Assembly: GCF_006265095.1 (NCBI RefSeq)
Contig: NZ_VCNK01000004.1
Span: 424,681 to 488,680, forward strand
From: Phaeobacter sp. B1627
Lineage (GTDB): Bacteria > Pseudomonadota > Alphaproteobacteria > Rhodobacterales > Rhodobacteraceae
DNA length: 64,000 bases
Direction of reading: 5' to 3'
Positions 44,556 to 52,252 of the stretch are shown piece by piece (positions within the stretch are counted from its first letter, which is position 1; each line of letters starts with the position of its first letter). Position numbers and translations under genes: made by a program. The notes under the pieces were generated by a model. The model saw nothing but the letters and a program-made list of their open reading frames with translations. It was not told the origin of the DNA and did no database searches.

Positions 44556-45502
44556 GCTTCCTCCAGCCGGTCCGTCGCGGGCGCCGGGCGCGGGCTCAGC
44601 GCCGCGATCCGGTCATAGAGCGCGGGCGTCATCTCGAAAGTGGTGGCCGCCAGCGACGGCGCCAGCTGTTCGGAGCTGCGTGCCGACAGGATCGGCACCG
44701 GCTGAGCGGGGTGGGCCGCTGCCCAGGCGACGGCGAGCGTGGCGGGCTCGGTGCCCAGCTCTTCGGCCAGGTCCAGCAGGTCGCTGGCACAGTGATGCAT
44801 CCACTCCTGACCATAGCGCGCGGCATAGCGGTCGTCCTCGGCCAGCCGACCAGAGCCACCGCCACGGGCGTATTTCCCGGTCAGCAGCCCGCCACCCAGC
44901 GGCGAATAGGGCACCGGCAGAATGTTCTGGTCGTTGCACATCGGCAGGATTTCCACCTCGGCCTGGCGCTTGACCAATGAATACATCGGCTGCAGCACAT
45001 CGATCTGCAGCCCGAGGCGCGCCGCCAGCGCCACCGCCTTCATCACCTGCCAGGCGGCAAAGTTCGACAGGCCGATATGGCGGATCAGCCCCGCTTGCTT
45101 CAGCTCGGCAAAACAGGTGAGCGTGTCCTCCAGGGGCGTCTCCGGGTCAAACCGGTGCAGATACAGCAGGTCGATACTGTCGAGGTCCAGACGCTGGCGG
45201 CAAATGTCGAATTGCGCCCGCATGTTGGCCGAACCCGCCCCGCCGGCATAGCCCACTTTGGTTGCCACATAGAGGCGCTCGCGCTCGGGGGCGATCAGAC
45301 GGCCGAGGATCTTTTCGCTGGCGCCCTCCGCATAGACATAGGCCGTGTCGAAATGGCGCAGCCCCGCAGCCCGGCAATCGGCGAACATCGCCGCCGAGGC
45401 CGCGTCATCCGCCCGGCCTCCGAATTGCATGCAGCCAAAGGCAAACCGGCCAATCGGCTGGCCATCAAGGGTGGAGAGCGGGGGGCGTGTTGTCTGGGTC
45501 AT
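44552..45502 (-). CDS. aldo/keto reductase
   Basis: A 316-residue NADPH-type AKR with a TIM-barrel pattern. The catalytic tetrad is visible: Asp and Tyr in HFDTAYVYAEG (~50-57), Lys in VATKVGYAG (~81) and His in LLYLHRFDP (~115). The cofactor-end segment ILSARSSEQLAPSLAA replaces the usual GARTPEQL pattern. ATG 45502 is followed by the conserved start of the barrel; no strong ribosome-binding site is seen. It is first gene of the three-gene overlapping operon. Substrate unknown. Confidence 0.88.
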   Translation of the reverse strand: MTQTTRPPLSTLDGQPIGRFAFGCMQFGGRADDAASAAMFADCRAAGLRHFDTAYVYAEGASEKILGRLIAPERERLYVATKVGYAGGAGSANMRAQFDICRQRLDLDSIDLLYLHRFDPETPLEDTLTCFAELKQAGLIRHIGLSNFAAWQVMKAVALAARLGLQIDVLQPMYSLVKRQAEVEILPMCNDQNILPVPYSPLGGGLLTGKYARGGGSGRLAEDDRYAARYGQEWMHHCASDLLDLAEELGTEPATLAVAWAAAHPAQPVPILSARSSEQLAPSLAATTFEMTPALYDRIAALSPRPAPATDRLEEA

Positions 45503-45620
45503 GGGCCGACAGTGGCATGCAGGCGGCGCCGTTGACAACGCCGGAATTGCCGGCGGCTGACACATTCAGACGCGGCAACGTGAATGGATCTGCGGGCGTT
45601 TTCCGGCTACATCAAGCGCC

Positions 45621-46229
45621 ATGTTTGACGCCAAGATCCGCCCCCTCATCGATCCGATCCTGAACAGGCAGGGCATCCGCCTCGCCGCCCGCGGGGTGAC
45701 GCCCAATCAGGTGACCCTTTTCGGTCTGGCGCTGGGGCTGTTGTCCGCCACGATGATCGCACTGGGCGCGCCGGGCTGGGCGCTGCTGCCGCTGCTGGCC
45801 TCCCGTCTGGCGGACGGGCTCGACGGGGCTGTGGCGCGTGCCGGCCGGCCGAGCGATTTTGGCGGCTATCTCGATATTGTCTGCGACTTCATCTTCTACG
45901 GCGCGGTGCCGCTCGGCTTTGTCGCGCTGGATCCGGCCGCGAACGGGTTGGCGGGGGCGGTGCTGCTGTGCAGTTTCTATGCCAATGGCGCCAGCTTTCT
46001 CGGCTATGCGGTGCTGGCGGAAAAACGCCAGATGACGACAGAGGCGCGGGGCACAAAGACGCTCTATTTCACCGGTGGCTTGCTGGAAGGCGCGGAGACA
46101 ATCGGATTTTTCGTGCTGCTCTGCTGCTGGCCTGCAGGCTTCGTGCCGCTGGCCTGGCTGTTTGGGGCCTTGTGTTTCGTCACGGCGGCCACCCGTGTCC
46201 TGCTGGCGGCAAAGGTGTTTCAGGACTGA
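45621..46229 (+). CDS. CDP-alcohol phosphatidyltransferase family protein
   Basis: A 202-residue membrane enzyme with about six helices. The family motif D-x2-D-G-x2-A-R-xn-G-x3-D-x3-D is intact: Asp65, Asp68, Arg73, Asp85 and Asp89 in LADGLDGAVARAGRPSDFGGYLDIVCD (read as two parts). It transfers a phosphatidyl or related group from a CDP-activated donor to an alcohol; the acceptor is not predictable. It is divergent from the aldo/keto reductase operon and convergent with the purine-transporter cluster. Confidence 0.9.
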   Translation: MFDAKIRPLIDPILNRQGIRLAARGVTPNQVTLFGLALGLLSATMIALGAPGWALLPLLASRLADGLDGAVARAGRPSDFGGYLDIVCDFIFYGAVPLGFVALDPAANGLAGAVLLCSFYANGASFLGYAVLAEKRQMTTEARGTKTLYFTGGLLEGAETIGFFVLLCCWPAGFVPLAWLFGALCFVTAATRVLLAAKVFQD

Positions 46230-46358
46230 TCGCCGCCGGTCTTTCGGGGGCGCCGCAGGGGGCGGTTCCAGGTCGTGAAAACCCCGAAAACTCTGATGCA
46301 ACCCATAGATATATGCGTGCGCGCCCGGCGCAACGGGCACAAGAAGTATCAGCCTTTT

Positions 46359-46392
46359 TGACCCAATGTTTCGTGCGCGAAACAATAGGTCA
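46359..46392. other. 34-bp dyad in a convergent intergenic region
   Basis: TGACC-caa-TGTTTCG-TGCG-CGAAACA-ata-GGTCA: two perfect nested arms (5 and 7 bp) separated by a symmetric 3x3 interior loop with a possible central A-T pair. A further TTGACC follows at 46399-46404, and CTTTTT/AAAAAG (46354-46359, 46406-46411) flank the whole. No gene starts here. It could be an RNA structure, a small-RNA body ending at the terminator at 46428-46455, or a protein site. Confidence 0.6.
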
Positions 46393-46427
46393 GGATGCTT
46401 GACCTAAAAAGCGCGACCCCGACATGG

Positions 46428-46455
46428 AAAGACCCGCCGGAGAGGGCGGGTCTTT
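46428..46455. terminator. bidirectional terminator hairpin after bmpA
   Basis: AAAGACCCGCC, 6-nt loop GGAGAG, GGCGGGTCTTT: a perfect 11-bp stem with A-tract/T-tract ends, able to act on both strands. It lies 22 bases past the stop of the leftward purine-transporter receptor gene. Confidence 0.88.
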
Positions 46456-46476
46456 CGGATCTCGGTCGAGGGGAAT

Positions 46477-47553
46477 TTACTCCGGGATGGAGCCTTCGAT
46501 GCCTTCGACGTAGAAATTCATGCCGGCCAGGGTGCCGTCATCTGCGGTTTCACCTTCGCCGAGGAAGTCGGAGCCATCCTGCTTTTTCAGCGGACCGGTG
46601 AACGGGTGGTATTCGCCCGCAGCCATTGCGTCTTTCAGCGCCAGGGCCTCGGCTTTGACGTCCGCCGGAACCGCGTCGGAGATTTCACCGATGCCGACCA
46701 TGCCGGGGCCGATGCCGTCCCAAGTATCGGTGGAGGTCCAGGTGCCGTCGATCACGGCCTTGGTGCGTGCGATGTAGTAGGGCGCCCAGTTGTCGATGAT
46801 CGAGGACACACGTGGTTTCGGCCCGTATTCCGCCATGTCAGAGGCCTGACCGAAGGTGATCACATTGCCCGCGGCCTGTGCTGCGGCCTGCGGCGCGGTA
46901 GAATCGGTGTGCTGCAGGATCACGTCGGCGCCCTGTTCGATCAGAACCTTGGCCGCGTCGGCCTCTTTCGCGGGATCAAACCAGGTGAAGGCCCAGACGA
47001 TCTTGAACTGGACGTCGGGGTTCACTTTCTTGGCGTGGATATAGGCAGAGTTGATGCCGCGGATCACTTCGGGGATCGGGTAGGAGCCGATATAGCCGAT
47101 GATGTTGCTCTCGGTCATGTGGCCCGCGATGGTCCCCTGCACGGCGCGTCCCTCATAGAACCGCGCGGAATAGGTGGAGACGTTGTCGGCGCGTTTGTAG
47201 CCGGTGGCGTGCTCGAATTTCACATCGGGGAATTTCGCGGCCACGTTGATGGTCGGATCCATATAGCCAAACGAGGTGGTAAAGATCAGGTCGGCACCCT
47301 GCAGCGCCATCTGGGTGATCACGCGCTCTGCGTCGGGGCCTTCGGCGACATTCTCGACATAGACGGTTTCGACCGCATCGCCGAATTCCTCGGCCACGGC
47401 CTTGCGGCCCTGATCGTGCTCATAGGTCCAGCCGCCATCGCCGACGGGGCCGACATAGACAAATCCGACCTTGGTCTTGTCCTGAGCCAGCGCGCCACCG
47501 GCGGCCAGACCCAGCGCGACAGCGGCGCTGGCGAATAATGTGGTGAGTTTCAT
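46477..47553 (-). CDS. BMP family ABC transporter substrate-binding protein (nucleobase/nucleoside type)
   Basis: A 358-residue periplasmic receptor of the PnrA/BmpA class. Signal peptide TLFASAAVALGLAAGGALA, cut near ALA-QDK. The mature start VGFVYVGPVGDGGWTYEHDQG and the ligand-site segment IFTTSFGYMDPTINVAAKFPD are family hallmarks. Family members bind purine nucleosides or nucleobases, and the upstream xanthine dehydrogenase genes point to xanthine, hypoxanthine or a related purine. It is last gene of the leftward xdh-transporter cluster, 120 bp after the second permease, so it may also have its own promoter. Confidence 0.92.
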   Translation of the reverse strand: MKLTTLFASAAVALGLAAGGALAQDKTKVGFVYVGPVGDGGWTYEHDQGRKAVAEEFGDAVETVYVENVAEGPDAERVITQMALQGADLIFTTSFGYMDPTINVAAKFPDVKFEHATGYKRADNVSTYSARFYEGRAVQGTIAGHMTESNIIGYIGSYPIPEVIRGINSAYIHAKKVNPDVQFKIVWAFTWFDPAKEADAAKVLIEQGADVILQHTDSTAPQAAAQAAGNVITFGQASDMAEYGPKPRVSSIIDNWAPYYIARTKAVIDGTWTSTDTWDGIGPGMVGIGEISDAVPADVKAEALALKDAMAAGEYHPFTGPLKKQDGSDFLGEGETADDGTLAGMNFYVEGIEGSIPE

Positions 47554-47673
47554 GGTATGGGTATCCCCCTGGTTGGTTCCATAGTTGCGGGTCCGCTCGG
47601 GTTGGTCCCGATGCTGGACGGTCTTTGGGTGTCCCGACGGTACTGAGCCCGGACGATGCGACGCCCCCCGAAA

Positions 47674-48594
47674 TCAGCGGGAGGCGTGAAAACTGCGCCC
47701 GAGCGACGCGGGTGCGCTGCTCTTGTCGGCGGATAGGATAACGAGCACCAGAATGGTGATCAGGTAGGGCGACATTGCCAGATATTCCACCGGGATAGCA
47801 ACGCCTGCTGCCTGTAGATTAAGCTGTACGACCGTCACGCCGCCAAAAAGATAGGCACCCAGCAGGGCCCGCCAGGGCTTCCAGCTGGCAAAGACCACCA
47901 GCGCAAGGGCGATCCAGCCGATACCCGCCGTCATGCCCTCGGTCCACTGCGGCACCCGAATGAGGCTGATATAGGCGCCTCCCATGCCGGCACAGGCGCC
48001 CCCGAACAGGATCGCAAGGGTGCGAATGCGCACGACTTTATACCCCAGCGCATGGGCGGCCTCGTGGTTTTCGCCTACCGCCCGCAGGACCAGACCCGCG
48101 CGGGTGAATTTCAGCACGGCCCAGACGGCGCCGGTCAGGGCGATGCCGAAATACAAGATGACGTCATGGGCAAACAGGATCGGCCCGACGACCGGCAGAT
48201 CTGACAGCACCGGAATGTCGATCCGCCCCATCTGCGGCGGCTTCACCCCCACGTAGCGTTGCCCCAAGAGCGCCGAAAGCCCGAGCCCAAAGAGCGTCAA
48301 CGCCAGCCCGGACGCCACCTGATTGGCCAGCGCGACCTGCGTCAGAGCGGCAAAAAGCAGCGATAGCGCCGCTCCGGCCACTGCCGCCACCACAAATCCC
48401 GCAAGCGGTGATCCGCTTTCCACCGCAGCGGCAAACCCCGCGATGGCGCCGGTGATCATCATCCCCTCGACACCGAGGTTCAGCACGCCCGATTTCTCCA
48501 CCACCAATTCGCCAATGGCGGCCAGCAACAGCGGCGTCGCCGCCACCATCAGAGAGGCGATCAACAGGACGGGATTGATTGCAGACAGATCCAT
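47674..48594 (-). CDS. BMP-associated ABC transporter permease 2
   Basis: A 306-residue membrane protein with 8-9 helices. The segment ELVVEKSGVLNLGVEGMMITGA (~28-48) is the typical start of the nucleoside-transport permease family (YufQ/NupQ-like). The ATPase-contact loop is LRAVGENHEAAHALGYKV (~190). GGAGG precedes ATG 48594, which overlaps the stop of the other permease (TGATG). Confidence 0.92.
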   Translation of the reverse strand: MDLSAINPVLLIASLMVAATPLLLAAIGELVVEKSGVLNLGVEGMMITGAIAGFAAAVESGSPLAGFVVAAVAGAALSLLFAALTQVALANQVASGLALTLFGLGLSALLGQRYVGVKPPQMGRIDIPVLSDLPVVGPILFAHDVILYFGIALTGAVWAVLKFTRAGLVLRAVGENHEAAHALGYKVVRIRTLAILFGGACAGMGGAYISLIRVPQWTEGMTAGIGWIALALVVFASWKPWRALLGAYLFGGVTVVQLNLQAAGVAIPVEYLAMSPYLITILVLVILSADKSSAPASLGRSFHASR

Positions 48595-49676
48595 CACGCG
48601 ACCTCCGGCTTTCCAAATGCGATACGGTAATTGGTGAGCAGATCCAGCGCCAGCAGGAAGAACAGCAGCATTCCCTGAAACACCTGGATGGCAGCCGATG
48701 GCAGGCCAAGGTTGCCCTGCGCAATGTCGCCACCAATATAGGTCAGCGCCATCAGCCCGCCCGCCAGTAGGATGCCGACCGGATGCAGGCGGCCCAGAAA
48801 GGCGACGATGATGGCGGTGAATCCGTAGCCCACGTTGAAATCGATGGAGACCTGCCCGGCCGGGCCGGAGACTTCGAACATCCCCGCCAGCCCCGCCAGC
48901 GCCCCGGAGGCCCCGAGGCAGAACAGGATCAGCCGCGCCGGTTTGACACCCGCAAACCGCGCGGCGCGGGGGGCTTCGCCGGTCAGGCGGATGTGATAGC
49001 CCAACATATGCCGGTTCAGCAGCACATAGGCAAAGATCACCGCGATCAACGCCGCCACCACGCCCCAATGCATGCCGGTCCCGGTCACGATCTCGGCGTT
49101 ATGGGCCGATGCATATTGCTGCAGGTTGCGCGATCCCGGAAAGCCAAATCCCTCGGGGTTCTTCATCAACCCCAGCGACATCGAGGCGAGGAACTGCTCC
49201 GCCACATAGACCAGCATCAGCGACACCAGAATCTCATTGGTGCCGAAGCGGGTTTTCAAAACCGCCGGGATCATCGCCCAGGCCCAGCCGCCAAGGGCTC
49301 CGGCAAACACCATCAGCGGAAAGATGAACCAGCCCTCCATCGGATAGAAGGCCAGCCCGACCCCCGCGCCGGTCAGGGCGCCGATGATATACTGCCCCTC
49401 GGCACCGATGTTCCAGATGCCCGCCCGAAATCCCAGCGACAGCCCGATCGCGATCAGGACCAGCGGCGCGCCTTTGACCAGAAGCTGAGGCCGGTAGTAA
49501 AAGGCAAATTCGCCAAACAGCGGATCCCAGAAAATGGTCAGGATCGCCTCGACCGGATCTTTTCCCAATAGGGCAAACAGAACGCCCCCCATGATCATCG
49601 TCGCCACCACGGCAACCAGCGGCGTGGTCAGCGACCAGACACGCGAGGGCTGCGGGCGTTTCTCAAGCCGGATCAT
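48594..49676 (-). CDS. BMP-associated ABC transporter permease 1
   Basis: A 360-residue membrane protein with about 9-10 helices (YufP/NupP-like). GFRAGIWNIGAEGQYIIGAL is the family signature (~85-105). Start choice: the frame is open back to a TTG at 49733 inside the palindromic element and has ATGs at 49685 and 49676; ATG 49676 (MIRLEKRPQPSR) matches the usual short N terminus, with AAAAGGGATGG upstream. It forms the channel with permease 2. Confidence 0.9.
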   Translation of the reverse strand: MIRLEKRPQPSRVWSLTTPLVAVVATMIMGGVLFALLGKDPVEAILTIFWDPLFGEFAFYYRPQLLVKGAPLVLIAIGLSLGFRAGIWNIGAEGQYIIGALTGAGVGLAFYPMEGWFIFPLMVFAGALGGWAWAMIPAVLKTRFGTNEILVSLMLVYVAEQFLASMSLGLMKNPEGFGFPGSRNLQQYASAHNAEIVTGTGMHWGVVAALIAVIFAYVLLNRHMLGYHIRLTGEAPRAARFAGVKPARLILFCLGASGALAGLAGMFEVSGPAGQVSIDFNVGYGFTAIIVAFLGRLHPVGILLAGGLMALTYIGGDIAQGNLGLPSAAIQVFQGMLLFFLLALDLLTNYRIAFGKPEVA

Positions 49677-49718
49677 ATATCCCATCCCTTTTGGCCAGAG
49701 CTGTGCTCTCCGGTCCTG

Positions 49719-49771
49719 TTCATCTTTTCCCAAATACCTCCGCCGGAGGCTCCCGTCATCTGCCTCCGGCG
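49719..49771 (-). repeat. palindromic interspersed element, copy A (intergenic, in operon)
   Basis: Read leftward: a perfect 10-bp stem CGCCGGAGGC / GCCTCCGGCG with an 11-nt loop, then GAGGTATTTGGGAAAAGATGAA. It occupies the 117-bp gap between the transporter ATPase and permease 1 genes and is co-directional with them. It is one of seven cores of this family in the window. Confidence 0.85.
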
Positions 49772-49793
49772 CCCGAGGTCCGGGCCCGGGGCG

Positions 49794-51314
49794 CTAGACA
49801 TGCGCCACTTCCATGCCATGGGCGCCGCCCATCATCAGGCCGATTTCTTCTACCGTCAGCGCCGCAGTCGGACGTGGCACCGACAATGTTCCTTCATTCA
49901 GCGCCGCGAAATTGTCCGAAATCTCCATCAGCTCGTCGAGATCCTGACTGATGCAGATGACCGCCGCGCCCCCGGCGGCCAGATCCAGCAGCGCCTGCCG
50001 GATGGCGGCCGCGGCGGCGGCATCAACGCCCCAGGTGGGCTGATTGACGACCAGCACCTCGGGGCGCTGCAATACCTCCCGCCCGATGACGAATTTCTGC
50101 AGGTTTCCCCCCGACAAGGAGCGGGCGGCATTCTCCGGCCCGGGTGTGCGCACGTCAAAGGCCTTGATGATGGTCTCGGCAAAGCTGCGCGCGACCCCCC
50201 ACTTGAGAAAACCACGGGTCTCCAGCCCTTCCCGCACGGACCCTGTCAGCAGCGCGTTTTCAGTCAGGCTCATATCCGGCGCCGCCGCATGGCCCAGCCG
50301 CTCTTCGGGGGCCGTCAGCACGCCGAGCGCACGCCGCGCGGTGGGGCCCATGTGGCCGATGGGCTGACCGTCAAACATCACCGCATCGCGGGCGGTCGTC
50401 ACCTCGCCGGACAGGACCGACAACAGCTCGTCCTGCCCGTTGCCCGCAACACCGCCCACCCCAAGGATCTCGCCCCGGCGGACCGACAGCTGCAGCCCCC
50501 GCAGCGCGGTGCCAAAAGCCGAGGGCGCAGGCACCGACAGATCCGTGATCGCCAGGGCCACGGCCCCGAAGGTGCGGTCCGACCGTTCGGGTGTCTTCAG
50601 CGCCGTGCCCACCATCAGCTCTGCCATGTCGCGCGCAGAGGTCTCGGCGGGGATGCAGGCGCCGACATTGCGGCCCAGCCTCAGGATGGTGGCCTGATCG
50701 CACAGCGCCCGGATCTCTTCCAGCTTGTGGCTGATGTACAGGATCGAGGTGCCCTCGCTTTTCAACTTGCGCAGGGTCTGGAACAGGATCTCCACCTCCT
50801 GCGGGGTCAGCACGCTGGTCGGCTCGTCCATGATCAGCAGCTTCGGATCCTGCAGCAGACAGCGGATGATCTCCACCCGCTGCCGTTCCCCCGCCGACAG
50901 GGCGCCGACAGTGCGATAGGGATCAAGCGGCAGCCCGTAGGCTTCCGAGACATCGCGAATGCGGGCGGCAAGATCGCGCATCGGCGGTGGGGTCTCCATG
51001 CCAAGCGCGATATTCTCTGCCACATTGAGCGCATCAAACAGCGAGAAATGCTGAAACACCATGGCGATCCCATCGGCGCGCGCCTGCCGGGGTTCGGCCG
51101 GCTCGTAGGGCTGCCCGCGCAGGGTCATCTGCCCCGAATCCGGCTTCACCAGCCCGTAGATCATCTTGACCAGGGTGGATTTCCCCGCCCCGTTCTCTCC
51201 CAACAGCGCATGAACCTCGCCGGTGCCGATCACGAAAGAGACCTTGTCGTTGGCCACCACCCCCGGATAGGCCTTGGTCAACCCGTCGAGGGTCAGTAGC
51301 GCAGATGTGCTCAC
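49794..51314 (-). CDS. BMP-associated ABC transporter ATPase, tandem nucleotide-binding domains
   Basis: A 506-residue double ATPase as in sugar/nucleoside importers (YufO/NupO-like). The first domain is fully equipped: Walker A GENGAGKSTLVKMIYG, signature LSAGERQRVEIIRCL, Walker B LLIMDEPTSVLT. The second (~255-500) has a degenerate Walker A GVAGNGQDELLSVLSG and signature LSGGNLQKFVIGREV, normal for the family. It starts at ATG 51314, sharing ATGA with xdhC. This overlap ties purine uptake to xanthine dehydrogenase maturation in one transcript. Confidence 0.93.
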   Translation of the reverse strand: MSTSALLTLDGLTKAYPGVVANDKVSFVIGTGEVHALLGENGAGKSTLVKMIYGLVKPDSGQMTLRGQPYEPAEPRQARADGIAMVFQHFSLFDALNVAENIALGMETPPPMRDLAARIRDVSEAYGLPLDPYRTVGALSAGERQRVEIIRCLLQDPKLLIMDEPTSVLTPQEVEILFQTLRKLKSEGTSILYISHKLEEIRALCDQATILRLGRNVGACIPAETSARDMAELMVGTALKTPERSDRTFGAVALAITDLSVPAPSAFGTALRGLQLSVRRGEILGVGGVAGNGQDELLSVLSGEVTTARDAVMFDGQPIGHMGPTARRALGVLTAPEERLGHAAAPDMSLTENALLTGSVREGLETRGFLKWGVARSFAETIIKAFDVRTPGPENAARSLSGGNLQKFVIGREVLQRPEVLVVNQPTWGVDAAAAAAIRQALLDLAAGGAAVICISQDLDELMEISDNFAALNEGTLSVPRPTAALTVEEIGLMMGGAHGMEVAHV

Positions 51315-52252
51315 GCGCGGTGCTCCTTTTTCAGTTCCATGCGCCGCCCGGGCGCCATCAGATCAGCCGCGACGCCAATGGCGATGGCCTGCGGGTGTTT
51401 GCCAAGCTCGGGCCGACCGATCGGGCAGGTGAGGCGGTCTATCTCACCCCGCCCGTGCCCCAAAGCCGCCAGCCGGGAGCGAAACCGCGCCCATTTTGTT
51501 TTCGACCCGATCAGACCGGCAAAGCCAAAGCCATGTTCCAGCAAGCGATGGCATAGCGTCAGATCCAGCTGATGGGAATAGGTCAGGATCAGGTGATGGG
51601 CCTCCCGGGGCGCATGGGCCACCAGCCGTTCGGGCGTCTGGGCCGGAATATGGGTCACGCCCGCTGCGATGCTCTCGGGAAAGCGGTCTTCTGCCACATC
51701 GATCCAGGTGATCTCGAAATCAGGCAGTGGCGCCAGCACATCGACCATTGCCCGGCCCACATGCCCGGCGCCCCAGATCCACAAGGGGTGGCGGGGCTGA
51801 CGCACCGGCTCCACCATCCAGCCGGCCACAAGCTGCGGTCCGGGGCGCTGACCCTGCGCTCTGGCGGTGGCCAGAAGGCGGCTGACAGACAGCGGTTGTG
51901 GCCCGGGGTCGGCAACAACCGGGCGGGCAATCACATCAGCGTCCAGCCCCTCAAGTTCGGCGGCGGTGAAGATCTCGGTCAGCAAGGTCACCGCCCCGCC
52001 GCAGCACTGGCCGAGATCCGGCCCCAACGCATGGGCGGTCAGAGAGCGCGGGCTCTGCTGCCGCCGGGCAGCCTCGGCGGCCTGAAACTCCAAGGCTCCG
52101 CCGCCGATTGTGCCCGACTGCCCGCCCTGCCAGACCAGCATGACGGCCCCGACCTCACGCGGCGATGACCCGCGCACCTCGGCCACCACAACCCGCGCCA
52201 CACGGGCATGCGCTGCAACGGCCGCCCGCAGCGCGCTGACGTCAAACGCCAT
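51311..52252 (-). CDS. xdhC: xanthine dehydrogenase accessory protein XdhC
   Basis: A 313-residue molybdenum-cofactor chaperone that binds Moco, promotes its sulfuration and inserts it into XdhB. N-terminal RVVVAEVRGSSPREVGAVMLV, the family motif GQCCGGAVTLL (~80-90), and a C-terminal Rossmann part WIWGAGHVGRAMVDVLAPLP (~165). It overlaps the 3' end of xdhB by 11 bases and the transporter ATPase by four. Confidence 0.93.
   Translation of the reverse strand: MAFDVSALRAAVAAHARVARVVVAEVRGSSPREVGAVMLVWQGGQSGTIGGGALEFQAAEAARRQQSPRSLTAHALGPDLGQCCGGAVTLLTEIFTAAELEGLDADVIARPVVADPGPQPLSVSRLLATARAQGQRPGPQLVAGWMVEPVRQPRHPLWIWGAGHVGRAMVDVLAPLPDFEITWIDVAEDRFPESIAAGVTHIPAQTPERLVAHAPREAHHLILTYSHQLDLTLCHRLLEHGFGFAGLIGSKTKWARFRSRLAALGHGRGEIDRLTCPIGRPELGKHPQAIAIGVAADLMAPGRRMELKKEHRA

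Noticed and set aside
44861..44885. GTATTTCCCGG in the aldo/keto reductase gene as a further repeat core
   Set aside because: It encodes the conserved LTGKY segment of the enzyme and lacks the GATGAA end and the hairpin, so it is ordinary coding sequence.
46359..46392. The 34-bp dyad as an attachment site of an integrated element
   Set aside because: No integrase, no direct repeat partner and no tRNA nearby.
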